In this document: positions 32,191 to 44,800 of the stretch, in pieces
How positions within the stretch are numbered: position 1 is the stretch's first letter
Layout: each line of letters starts with the position of its first letter
From: Vitis vinifera
Lineage: Eukaryota > Streptophyta > Magnoliopsida > Vitales > Vitaceae
DNA: 64,000 nt
NCBI RefSeq assembly: GCF_030704535.1
Contig: NC_081819.1
Coordinates: 22,168,001 to 22,232,000, forward strand
Reading direction: 5' to 3'
Translations under genes and position numbers: made by a program
The notes under the pieces: model-generated
Told to the model about the DNA's origin: nothing
The model's input: only the letters and a program-made list of their open reading frames with translations
Databases searched by the model: none

Positions 32191-35100
32191 ACTTTTTTAA
32201 AACCGGGCTAATTCCATTCACCTCTTTAAAGTTTTAGTTGGGTACAATTAGTCCTGTTGATTTTAAAAAAATTTAAATGTCTTTTTTTATTTTAAATCAA
32301 GAGGAAAATAAGTGAAAATATCAAATAAAAATAATAAATAACGTATTTAATGAAATTTCAAACTAATAAATATTAGATATATTTAACTAAAACCTCGAGG
32401 AGGTCAATAAAATAAACCCTAAAAATAATATTCAAACTATTTTCAAATATTGAATAATTTATTCTATTAAGATTTTTCATCATAATTTAAAATTTTAAAC
32501 TCATATAAAAATTTATTAATTAACTATATATTTATTTACACCGCATTTCTGTATGTAATTTGTTTACTTACTTGTCATATAAATTTTATTTTTATTTTAT
32601 AAAAAATCTTTGAAAAAATGACCTATTGATATTTTGGTATAATGTAAGAATAATATCGCTGAAAAAACTTTAAATATTAAATTGAGATGGTGAAGTTTGA
32701 ATTAAAATAAAGAAAAAATGGAAAGGGACATAACATTTTTAAGATGAAAATAGCTCTTAATGGAATGTTATTTTTTGATGTCATGTATGAACAAAATGTC
32801 ATTATCGTGGAATCTTGAGTATTAATTTTTTATTATTATAACATTATCTAGAAGATTGTATATGTAGTCGCATTTTAAGGTTATTAGAATCGAAAATTAT
32901 ATTTGTAAATGATTTTTAAAGCTGCAATTATATATATAGAGAGATTAAAAAAAAACGAGAGAGAGAGAGAGAAAGAAAGAGAGATGTGTTTTGGTAAAAC
33001 CTATGAGTATTCAATCAAAATATATAAAAATGATGTATTTTAAATAAACTTAAAATAGATAATATCTACGTGAATTTGGGATGCATTGACTCAATAGGAA
33101 TTGACTTATGGTGATACAAAGCAACCCGAATGATGGGCTTTAGTTCTACCCATTGTCATGATTATGATAGTGAGTAGTGTTTGGGGTTCATGGTACCTAA
33201 ACCCATTGAAACGGATGTGGGATCAGCCCATGTGTGAAATTAATTGACCCAAAATTAAAAAAGGGTCCTAAGGTCTAAGGGTGGCCATGATGATGGTGAT
33301 TGAAGAAGAGGCATATGCCAAAAGTGTAGTATTGGGCCAGCACCACTACAACACCCTCCAGCACCACCACTATGTCCCTTGATACAAATCTGCCTGTCAT
33401 GCCCTTTCTCTACCTCTTTGCTTTTTGAACTTATTGATAGGGATGCGTGGAAGTCTTGGGCCTGAAACCCCCCCCTGGATGGAATGGATCGGTTGGTAGA
33501 GACCCTTTTGTTTGATAACCAACCACCATACAAGACTTTGCTCCAATATCTCATCTACTTGGTCAAACATTTACACCCAAATGAGAGTTATATTTTTTCT
33601 GAGCCTCTTTGGTAACCATTTGTTAACTCCAAAATATGTTTGATAAGTTTTTTTATAGAAAACAATTTTTAAAAAATTTGTTATGAAAATAGAATATATT
33701 TCAATTTTTTTAGTACGTTGTTTTACTTATTTTATGAGAATTGTTTTAAAAAGTAAGTGTACAACTATAAATAAAAATTGTGTTTTGAAAATGGTTTTCG
33801 AAAATGTTGAAAATAAGGTCTTGATTTCTCTTTGTTTCTTTTGGATTTGAGTGCTTGTAGGTTGGGTTCAATGGAGTAGGGTAAGAGCAGGAGTTGATAG
33901 ATACATGAAAAAGCAGACATCTCCATCCCCTTGGGATAGAACTTGAATTTCAGTGTTTTGGTTGCTATCTCTTCATTCTTTTCTAACTCCCCTTTTCTCT
34001 TTAGGGTAGGACTTGATATGAGTGTTTTGGTTGATACCTAGAGATTGGAATTGGATAGGAGTATGAATATGAGTTGATAGATACATGAAAAGTTCATATG
34101 AGATAGTAATAATTGACCTGCAAGGGTTGTAATGTTCATGATGAGTAGTTGGACTTACTTACCATGCACTTGTTTCTTGTCGTAGATAGAGAGAGAAAGA
34201 AAGGAAGAGAGAGAGATGATGGGAGGGTATGGGCGAAGGACATGCAAGTGATGGATACCTTTGATATTAAAGAAGATAGCAATCCCTAAGCACCCACACC
34301 TCCACTCAACCCTCTTTTTCAATCTCTCTTCTCTATACTCCACTTTATAGTGGGAGAAGGAGCCACTGCCACACTACACAATTAGTAGGAGGAGGAGGAG
34401 GAGAAGGAGAAGGAGAAGTATAGTAGAGAACTATGTAGAGCATCCCCACCACCATTTGGGGGGCACCACCACGTGTCTAAAGTCAGTAGCAATGCACCTC
34501 TTCTGTTTTCTTGTTTTTCTTCTTCCCATTTATGATTTTATGAGCCCTCTTAGTAGTAAACCCCCCACTTACAATTTGGACCCTCATTTGTGCTTCCTCC
34601 ATCATTAGAGAATATGTTGTGGCCTTTTGTTGTTCCCATCACTCACAAGCTGAGTTGTAGTTGTTTCTTTTAAATCAAATGAGATGGGGTTTAAGGATTT
34701 TTTTTATTTTTTTTTACTTTACTGATATCATTTTATTTTTTCATACCTAGATTCTATTTATTTATTTATTTGATTGATTTAATCTCATTCATTCCTATCT
34801 AAATTCTCTTTTTTTTTAAAAAAAAAAAAATTATTTAGATTAAAAGTTTGATATGATAAAAAAAATCATGTCATTTTTTTTTATCACTAGGGTTAACGAA
34901 TAACTAATAAGGCAGGACCACCGTCATAATCTAATGAAATTCAGAAATTTACCACTAATGTAATGCCATTCTTCAAAGTTTCGACTTGGGATTGATTTCT
35001 CTTGTTTTTTTTCCACCACTGAAGATGACTTCTTGCCCTCACGTTTTTGTGTTGACTTTTTGCAATAAAACCTTTTGACTTTGACCATAAGAGGTGTACA

Positions 35101-35895
35101 GATCATAATAGGGCACCACCAAATCATTTGCACCTTCTGGCCGTCCATTTCTTTCATGCTCAGAGCTGGCATTACATGGACTCCACCCTCCCCAAGGCTT
35201 AGTGCACATTATCCATTACGATGGTCGAAATCCAAGACCATCAGATGAATGTGATGAAATCTAAATCATTAAACGAATATTCGAATAAATAAAACTAAAA
35301 CACAAAGCAACAAAGAAAAGCGCTGATATTACCTTTTCAATATGGGTTTCTTTCTTTCAAATATCTACTAAAAAAATATAATTTTTTATCTCAGCGTATA
35401 AACCCGAGATTAAAAGTTGAGCAATCACACCAAAACTTGTAAATTGAAAATACGAATTTCCATTACAGTCAGTCTGATGAAGTACGAGGTATTGACTGCA
35501 ACGAAAAAACACCATTAAATGTCATCATCCATGGCGGAAAGGATCATTACAAGGGGGCATGCCAGGGCATGAAATCTTGGAAAAATGGGAGCCTAGCGTA
35601 TAAGTTAAAGCCTTACAAAATACGATTCGGTCCATACTTTCAACAATCTACACTCGGAAAAGAGAAGAGAATGAGGGGAAATAATTCTAGTGGGGAAGCA
35701 ATTGTACCCAAATATGTGTCTAACGATAAGCTCCTTAGCCCTGCGATTAACTTAATATCTCGGTACAGTTGCCAAATTTGATCTCGGTGCCGGAAAGAGC
35801 GTCCAACTTGAGAGGTCAGGCTGCCTCGAGTTTGTCACGGCAGGATGTAAAAATGATCAAAGAGATGTGAGAGATTTATGCTTATTTCAGCATGC
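32190..35895. other. Gene-poor spacer downstream of SEC10
   Basis: Low-complexity AT sequence to about 33050, then more balanced sequence at 33060-35170. The latter has short duplications (GAGTTGATAGATACATGAAA at 33891 and 34070), a GA-rich tract at 34181-34215, a GGA-rich tract at 34386-34418 and a G-box CACGTG at 34470. ORFs at 33255-33554, 34155-34343 and 34924-35172 show no family. A non-coding transcript is possible. The SEC10 3' UTR probably fills 35500-35895. Confidence 0.4.
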
Positions 35896-38800
35896 TTAAC
35901 TGGAGGGCCACAGGGAGCTGAGTCTGGATGCAAGTTTTGCAGTCTTGTAGTCCTCTCTAAGCTGAATAAACCTGAAATCCCAGCCCAACAAAGTGATCAA
36001 TCTACTGAGAGAGAGGCATGATTACTAAACCTGCGAACGCCTCTGGTTGAATAACAAGAGAATTGAAAATATTTGAACATGTTATACAATTTTGTAAACC
36101 TTGGGCTATGTTGGTTCCATAAATTATTAAGGAAAGAAAAAAATTATAAAAGTTATGTTTGATTCCCAAAAAACTAGAGAGAGAATACGAAGAAAAGAAA
36201 ATATTAAGGAAGACATAAAGAAAGAAAATGTTAAAAATAAAAAATAGATTTGAAATTAATAAATTATTTTTATATCTTTCATCAAATTCATTTTATTTAT
36301 TCAATTTTTTTATATAACGATTAAATTATTTAAAAATATACAAGTTTTTTACCTTTTTATTAATTTTAATTATATGTGAATTTCATATTTTCCATAATAA
36401 AACCAGATATGAGAAAATAATTTTTCTTAATATTTTTTTTCTTCCCTTAGTACTTTTCAGAAATTAAACATAACCCAAGAAAAATGATTTTCTCATATTT
36501 GGTTTTTCTATGAAAAATAGTAAAGAAAATCAAATATATTTAAATTAATAAGAACCCTATGTGTTTTAAAATTACTTAATTTTTATACATAAGATTAAAA
36601 TAAGTGAAATGAGTTGAAATAGCAAATAAAAATAATTTATTAACTTTAAATCTTTTTTCTCACAGCTTTTGGCAGTGAAGGTTTTCTTCAGATGCGATTT
36701 AAGCAGAAAATCTTGTTACGTTGAAATTGTAATTCGATGTATTCAGCAGAAATCGAAATTATTTGTAATCCTTTCTATGTTTGCATATAAATGACATCAC
36801 CAGCAAAAACGATACCTTTGTGCATCTTTCCGGATGCTGGGGGTACCCTCAAACAAACTGGAGAGACTTTCAGGAGCAACAATAAAGACATTGGCCATAC
36901 TGGAGACAAAAAGAGTCGTTGGTAGAGTGAGATTTTTAAGAATGCTAAATGAAAGATCTGAGATATTCAAAAACTTCCGAAACTTACATGCCCAACAATT
37001 CAAATTTCTCATCCACGGTAGGAGCATTAAAACTGCGCACAAATTCACCATACTCTGTTATATCACGCTTCAATCGCAGTCCACCACTGCACGACAAGAG
37101 AAACGTGAATGAGTAAATCAACAGAACAGTGAGAAAAATGTGAGCAGAAGAGAAGTCATGTTACCTAGGGTTGAAAGTGAACTTCTGCCAATGATTAAGC
37201 AGCCCTTTATGCAAGTGGTTTCCCTATGAAATATCCACCATGTTATCACTTAAAAGGTAATGAAAGAAATTATACACCAAAATAAAGTTCCTGGAAAAGG
37301 AGAGAATATGGATTTACTTAATCACGACAATTGTGAGAATGGACTTAGCTAATACAATGATGATAGGATATGAATTGGATTAAAGCATTTATTTCAGTGT
37401 TTAAGGTGTAGGGGCACTATTTGATTCTTTCAGTTATTCTATATAACTAAAGATTGATGGCTTAGCCTTTAAGCCACTTCTCAGTGCTGTTTTGTAACAG
37501 AAATATATTGAAAAGTATCTAAATGAACGACACATGCATCCACAGATCCGTCCAGAAGAAGATCATGCATCTAGCACAGATTTATTTGCACACATGAAAC
37601 CAGAAAAAAGAAGTCAAAAGAAATTTTGGGTCAGTAGCAGTCAAGGAACCATATTATATCCGAAGATATCATAGAGATCACGATATCATACCAATTCAGT
37701 CAGGAAAGCTTGCTTATTAAGACCTTCTAGGGCAGTGAATGCAGCCTCAAGCACACGAGAAAGATATGCCACAACTCTAGTCAAGGGAAGAAAAGAAATC
37801 AATTGACATCCGGAAGGAACAAGAAAATTAAATAAAACAATTATGACTCTCTATTGCAGATTCTTCATGTAAAATGGAGTCGTCTCCAAATAAAAATAAA
37901 CAGAAGATAAAACAAAGACAGTTCTCAAAATCTTTAAGTGACTTAATCTCATTTTAAATGCTCTCAGAACAAAATTGAGTTGCTTCAAATGCTCTGAGAA
38001 ATAAAATGGAACCACTTGAGACCTGGTTCAAGTTGTAAGGGGTTGGGGAGGGCTTGTGGGGCATTCCAGGTTCAAGTCCCCATGGGGGCAAAAAATTACC
38101 CATAAAAATAAATAAATAAATAAATAAATAAAAATAAAAAAATCCTTCCATCTGGTCTCCAAGAATCCCCAAGAAATTTGCTAATATTAATTCAAACTTC
38201 AGGTTCCAAGTTTGTCAACTTAGATGTACCTAGTGCAGGCATTTGTTGGCCGATGATCAGGAGCAATTCCATCATCAGGCAACCGATAATCTGTTGCCTT
38301 CTGTTCAGCTGATAGTAACCGCTCCACCTGCACAAGAGTTTTACAAGAACAAAATATCTTAACATAAGAATGAAAATCATAAGAGCACCAAATAAGTGAT
38401 GCTGAAAGAGTAGAAGAAGATTCAAGCATGAAAATAAGAAACAGTGGGATAGAAACAAAAGTAGAACAGCAAGAATAGAATAAGGAAAAAAAAAACACAT
38501 AAAATGCGAAGAACCAACATGCTAATGCTAACATATGATGCTAGAAGACAAATATGCTGGAGAATATGCAACTTGCTCTAATCTAGATGTCAGATGAATT
38601 TCACCAAGTACAGACCTCTGCCATCACAGTTTCAATGCATTTTTGAAGCCCTTTATAAGCAGCAGTTTCTGCACTGGACATAGCTGTAGCCATTTCTTCA
38701 CAGGAAGAAGCATGGGCACCATCCACAGGCAGTAAAAGCCGAGATATAGAGTTTGCAAAGTACTGCAGAAAAAGCAGTCCAATTTATTTCAAAATAAATT

Positions 38801-41800
38801 TCTAATCATTCTCATGAGCATAATTAAAATAATTGAGTAAAAGGCATTCGGCCATCTAACGAACTTGCTGAACAATAGCCACACTGCTAGCACAACGCTG
38901 TACAGCCACCATGAAAGATCTGAAACTGCTTTCACCAGCAGCAGCAGCAGCTTCTGCCTACACATCAGTAACAAATTCTCTTATGCCCGATAATTTCTAG
39001 ATAAATTATTCAATACTTTCTAAGAAGCATATACATTGAATTGAGGTATGTAGTAGAGTAAATTTTAAAATGCAGAAAATGGCCATGTGATCAAGTAATT
39101 ACGGCAGAAGCAGCTGCAGCAGCCACCCTTCTACTAACACTTGTGCCCAGCATAAACCTTTCCCTCAAAACTGCAGCCTCATTTAGGCTGTCTCTAGCCC
39201 GTTCCAGCCCTTCTGTTATATACTGACTGACCTGAAAAATAAAAATATCTTAGAATCCATGACAGATCACATGAATGCCCCAAATTCAACTGAAAACCAC
39301 AATGTGGAAGAGAAATCAACCAACTTACTTGGTCTAGCAGGCAAGTAAACACAGCTTTTACATTGGTTGCAAGGGTAGTAGGCTATACAAAGGCACATTA
39401 ATCATCAATTAGTAAAAATACAACTAAAATATCCGAAACTACATATGCTCACAAAATCCTTGGAAAATGATTAAGTAATCCCCAAGAGGGGATCAGTCAC
39501 CACAAAGAAATGTAAAAGAATCTCCAGCAGACCTGAAATCACAACCTCCTACCACAAGTCATAGTTTAGACAAGTTACAACTACAGGTAGTAAGCACAAC
39601 CTGCGCTACCTGTTAGGAAGTATTATTTTCCAGTTCTCAAACTTCCAATCAAAATTGAAAGGAGATAGAAACTTAAATCCTTAAAACAACATCTCCACTT
39701 TAAGCAATTAAAAATTAGTCATCCAGTTTCCACAGTCCACAAATCCCTTTAAAACATAAAAATCTTTCTTCAGAAAGACCTATGATCAGCAGATCATGTA
39801 GTTTAATAGTCCCCCCACGGCTATACAACTTTCACATTATGTTAATTGGAATGTGATAGGGACATAAAACCGTGGAAGAACATGACCACATGACCACTTT
39901 ACACAACTTGCTGAGTACTTGCAATGAGCTAGTATCAATATCACTAGAAAATATGATCTACTCGTTAAATCAGTAGAAGACTATGATGGGATTTTAGAAA
40001 AATAAATTCAAATTATAAAAGATAAAATCTAGTAGCCAGTAATTCACACTGAATTCAAACTGAAGCTGTGAAAAATCTTAAATTTGCAGTATTAAAATGA
40101 AGTTTCAAAAGTGCAGAAAGAAATTTTACCTGAGATGAAAACAGAGTGCACCTAGAAATTGCTTCTTCATTCCAACGCACAAACTCTGTAACCACGGTAA
40201 CAGATATCTGTTGGTGGGAAGATGCTACAGAAGCTCCTCTCGAGCGTCCGATTGTCCCAGATGATTCAGATAGCTGCTGGCTTTCAGCACGCATTTCTTC
40301 CATCTACATAGCATAATATAAATCAGGGATGGATGTAATTAACAGACAGAGAATCCATTAAAACCAGCTCAAGAGTTTTTATTTCACAAGGTTTACAGAA
40401 AATATCCAATTTACACGAACCTTTGCTTGATAGAGTTGTCTAAGAGAAGCCTGCTCATGTTCAGGATACTCATCTTTGTGAGCAAGAAACAGAGACTCTG
40501 TAAGACCTGAATCAACAGAAAATCGATGTTTAGGAAATAAAAATTAAATGCTTCATATCAGATAAGGGCAAAGTTTTTGGTCCAAGGCTATTTTCCCAAA
40601 TAGGAAGACTAAATGAAATGTTGTTTTGTTTTTAACAAAGAGAACAAAGTTTATGGTCACATTCATTTGAAATATCAAAACTGATCTCTGGTACACCAGT
40701 AATAAATCAAAACTCACCACCAAAATAATGAAGAATAGATTATTAAAAGTCCGTTAACATGGTAAAATAGAATGCGTATTTGCTGCTAGACTTAGCAAAA
40801 TGAAACAGATACATCAGAGGTTTATTGATTAATAAAAAAGTATTTATACTTCGGGCCTCCATTTATCCCAGCTATTTATTACCTGTAGCTATATTACTTA
40901 AAGAGAGATTATTTGAGAAGGATATAGAAGAACAAGCATAACTACAAATTCCAGGAAGAAACCATGCTCATTTTTTGAGCCAGCTAATAAAATCAAACCA
41001 CAGGTTTCACTATCTTGCAAATAGCCTATACAAATTTCCAAAATTTATACTAAGTATAGCCTAGAGGATTCAATCCAGAAGGTCTAAATCTTCCCAGGGG
41101 CATTTTCTCCACTTTGGGACCACCTAATTAGCATCCATACATCAGTTGCAAGCATTTCAACATCATAAGCTGGGGGAGTTCCATAATTCTATCACAGGTA
41201 TCCTGAGTTAAAATACCTTCATATTGTATTGAAAAAGATGCCCCACATTATAGATCTCTATAAAATTATTAGGCTGATCATGTTCCTAGTATCAGTACAC
41301 CAGTAGAAGATGGCGATTCAATCAACATGGTTGACTTCCATTTCATTATAACATTGTTTATCCCATTAAATGTCTCCCTTTCAATGGGGGATTTGCTGAA
41401 GGTGAGAAGCTAGGGTATCATATCTACAAAGGAGCCAACAATGATTGAAGTTAAGTCATTACCCTCAACATCCAAGTCACCACATCCTACAGCTCGTAGA
41501 TCTCTAGCAAGTTCTTGAGTCTTTTCGTATGCCACCGCTAGCATTCTAAGATACTGAAGCCTCAAGTCAAATACAATGAAGTCAAAATTGATCATGAATT
41601 CATATTGCTATTGGATTAAGTGGAGAAAGGAAGTGCAAGTAATTCAACTCACTAATAGAAGTCCGCCTTCTTCCATAGGAGGCAAATTTACAAGAGAGGG
41701 TTTCACTAATAGCTTATCCAGAAGTGCTGTAACCCGCTGCTCCAGAACTCGCTACACTCAAAACAGAATTTGTTATAAGTTTGAAATTATAGGCCATATA

Positions 41801-44800
41801 CACTCAGTATCTGAACTTCATTAAAATGCACTAATGTTAAATCAAAAGGCATAAAGATGGGCATTCCTTCTTCGGTACCTGAACCAAAATTGCCATGACA
41901 TCATTAGGAGAGGGGAATACAGCCATTATTGTGGCTGCTTCTTTTCGCACAGTATCTGAAACAAACAAAACAAATATATGAAATCCATCCAAGAACCCAG
42001 TTACTAAGATCAATACCTATTCTTCAAACCTGTGATTTCTTTGTACAAAGAAGAAAGTCCACGGGCAACATTGCTAGGACTAATTTGTGAACCCTGGTCA
42101 CCAAGAACCAATCTGGTATCTGCATTCATGACCTCCACATCAATAAACATTGGACGTGTTGCCACATAATGCTGCATTGCACTGGTGCCCCTGTTAAACT
42201 GCATAGCAAAAACATAGGGGTTAGAAGAGAGTAGAAATCCTTCAATAGCTTGACAATTTCTTGGCAAATTTATTATATCTAACCTGAAACTACACCATAA
42301 TCTCAATGCATCAAGACGTCAAGTGAAGGAATTAAAATGCACACACACTCAGGTAGGAATTAAAGTATCAAAAAATAAACAAAATAAATCACCTTGACTG
42401 AAAAATTGATGATTGGAAAACGAACAAAGAAACAAAAACAGTGAGAATTTTTATATTGCCCCTAAGTTTAAGTAGAGTTGTTAGCATCATCAATATCAGT
42501 GTCCAAGAGCATATTGAAATCACAGCATGTTCTAGAACATAGAATCAAAATCCATAACAAACGTACTCCAGGTTTTACACACTTAACAAAACAAACTATC
42601 GTATATCCAAATGTGATGATCTTGAAACTGAGAGCACAAAGAAAAGCAAAAGGTGAACAATTTAGGAACCAACAGTGGAAATACAAGGTCAAAATCAGGA
42701 AACCCCTGATAAAAGGTGCCAGTAGTTTCATGTTTCCAAGAGACGATCATAATATTTGGGCAATATGGAGCAACTCCCAACTAAGAAAACACTCAAAAAC
42801 TGTGTCAAGTCATTGTCTGCTAATAAAAAAAAGTGCTCAGGGAGTTCTATGCATTCCTCATTCTAAGTGTTTTCCACCTAGCATATCTACCAATAAAGTG
42901 ATATAGAACTTCATTAACTAACACCCCCCATCGCTGCACTCTTTCTCTCTCTCTCTCTCACGCACACACAAAGGAAAAAGAAAGTTTGAGATATGTAAGA
43001 GTGGGGTGAGACTCGATGAATTTGCCAAATAAAAAACTTGGGACCTATTTGAAAACTGTTCTTAAAAACAGTTTTCTATTTGTTAGAACAAAAAACAAAT
43101 TTTCAACTTCAAAAACATATTTGACAAAATTTGTTCTTAAAACAGAATGATTTTTTAGAACAAAATTTAGGCTTTTTAGGTGTTTTTTGTAGAGTATTCC
43201 AAAAAAACTTGGGAGGATAGATCAAGAACTTTTGTATTGTACATTAGTGCACAGTGCCTTCATGGAGAATAAGCCAATAAAATTGTTTTTCATATTTGTG
43301 TTTTGAATAGAGTTTTGTTCCTACAAAACAACTGAGAACTGTTTTTTAAAATTTTTCTCAAAAGCTAATTCTTGAGAACCGTTTTTGTTTCTTTTTAATA
43401 TACCCTTGCATCAGTGATGCACATCTTGCACATTTTTCCAAACAAACATAATGCAAGTAAATTGTACTATCCAAGAGGAAGATAATTCACATATATAACC
43501 TGAGATAAAATCTTAGCACATTCTGACATGGTAGACAGTTCTCTTCTCTGTGATGCTGCATCAAATCGAGACAGCAATCTGTTCTCCAGTTCTATGGAAA
43601 AGTAAAAAACTAAATGTTAGTACTACATTATTTAGAAAGGAATAGAAAGTCTATCAATACATGTAAGGCTCTTTGCCTCATGAACCTTATAATTTTAGGA
43701 ACTCAATGTCCAGAAACTAAAATTTCGAGTTGACCTATTTCTCTCTATTTGTATTTGAATTTTAAGGAAAAAAGATTCCACCTCTTTCCATGTTTCAATA
43801 CAAGTTTATCCATAACCATATAAAAAAGGTAGCAAATTCATCTAATGAGATGACAATATCTCCAAATGAGTTCACTCTCAAATTCATGATTAAGGAAGAA
43901 TCTCCTTCATTCTTGACAGAACAACTATTTTCATTATGGGTTTACCACACAGGAAAGTGATGAGGGATGAGCCCCTAGGGTTTATTCACAAAAAGGAAGA
44001 CAATGGTAGTTTGGTTACATTGTCCTATTTATAGTTCTTTTTGTTATAGTAGGACTGATATTTAATAATTTACTTTTGTTAAGCCTTTTATTTTGGGTAA
44101 TGGCTGACTTTGTGTCAAGTTTCTGTTCATTTTAATCTTCTAATTAACATTAAGAAAGTTTCTATTTCTTTTAATTTCTAAATAATAATGTTTTCTTATA
44201 TCTTTTCCTTTTTTTGCAAGGAAAGATAAGGAATTAAGAAAATACAGAAGAGTCATAAGAGTCTATATCTACCCATGTAGGCTTTCAAAGTTGAGACGAA
44301 AATTTTAATAAAAGTTTCAGCATCTATTATACTTTCTTTGAAGATGTGATTGCCTTCTTCTTAAGCTTGATTGCTTAGGAGACCCTAAGTGTGATTGCCT
44401 ACCAACCTTGGTGTGATTGCCACAAACTCCTTTTCTTCTTTTTCCATTTTTTTTTCAGCCATCTTGTATTCTTTTCACCTCATTTGTAACCCAAAAAAAT
44501 TGCATAGTACTCAAAATTTTAAGATTTTGCATCAGCAGACAGAAGCATAGGCTGGTAATATCAGCTCATCCTTCTAGCCCAATGAATAAAACAGACCATA
44601 CCCAACTTGGTCTGCTATAATGTAACAAACAAGCCGGTTCACTTAAATATTATTAAATTGAAATCCTAAGTTAAACACAACAAATGTATTTCACATAATT
44701 TCTTCATCCTACATGGTTTACTAATATTTTAAATTAGTATTTGAGTATTTCATTTTATCTTTAAAATATACTACCATAGATTCTCTTGGCAAACAGACCT

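Noticed and set aside
33255-33554. 99-codon minus-strand frame
   Set aside because: No recognisable domain, no splice context, and composition follows the spacer.
38008-38145. tRNA gene, suggested by the GGTTCAAGTCC B box
   Set aside because: No acceptor stem or anticodon arm can be formed, and an A-rich tail follows; it is a SINE. The same holds for 2381 and 2757.
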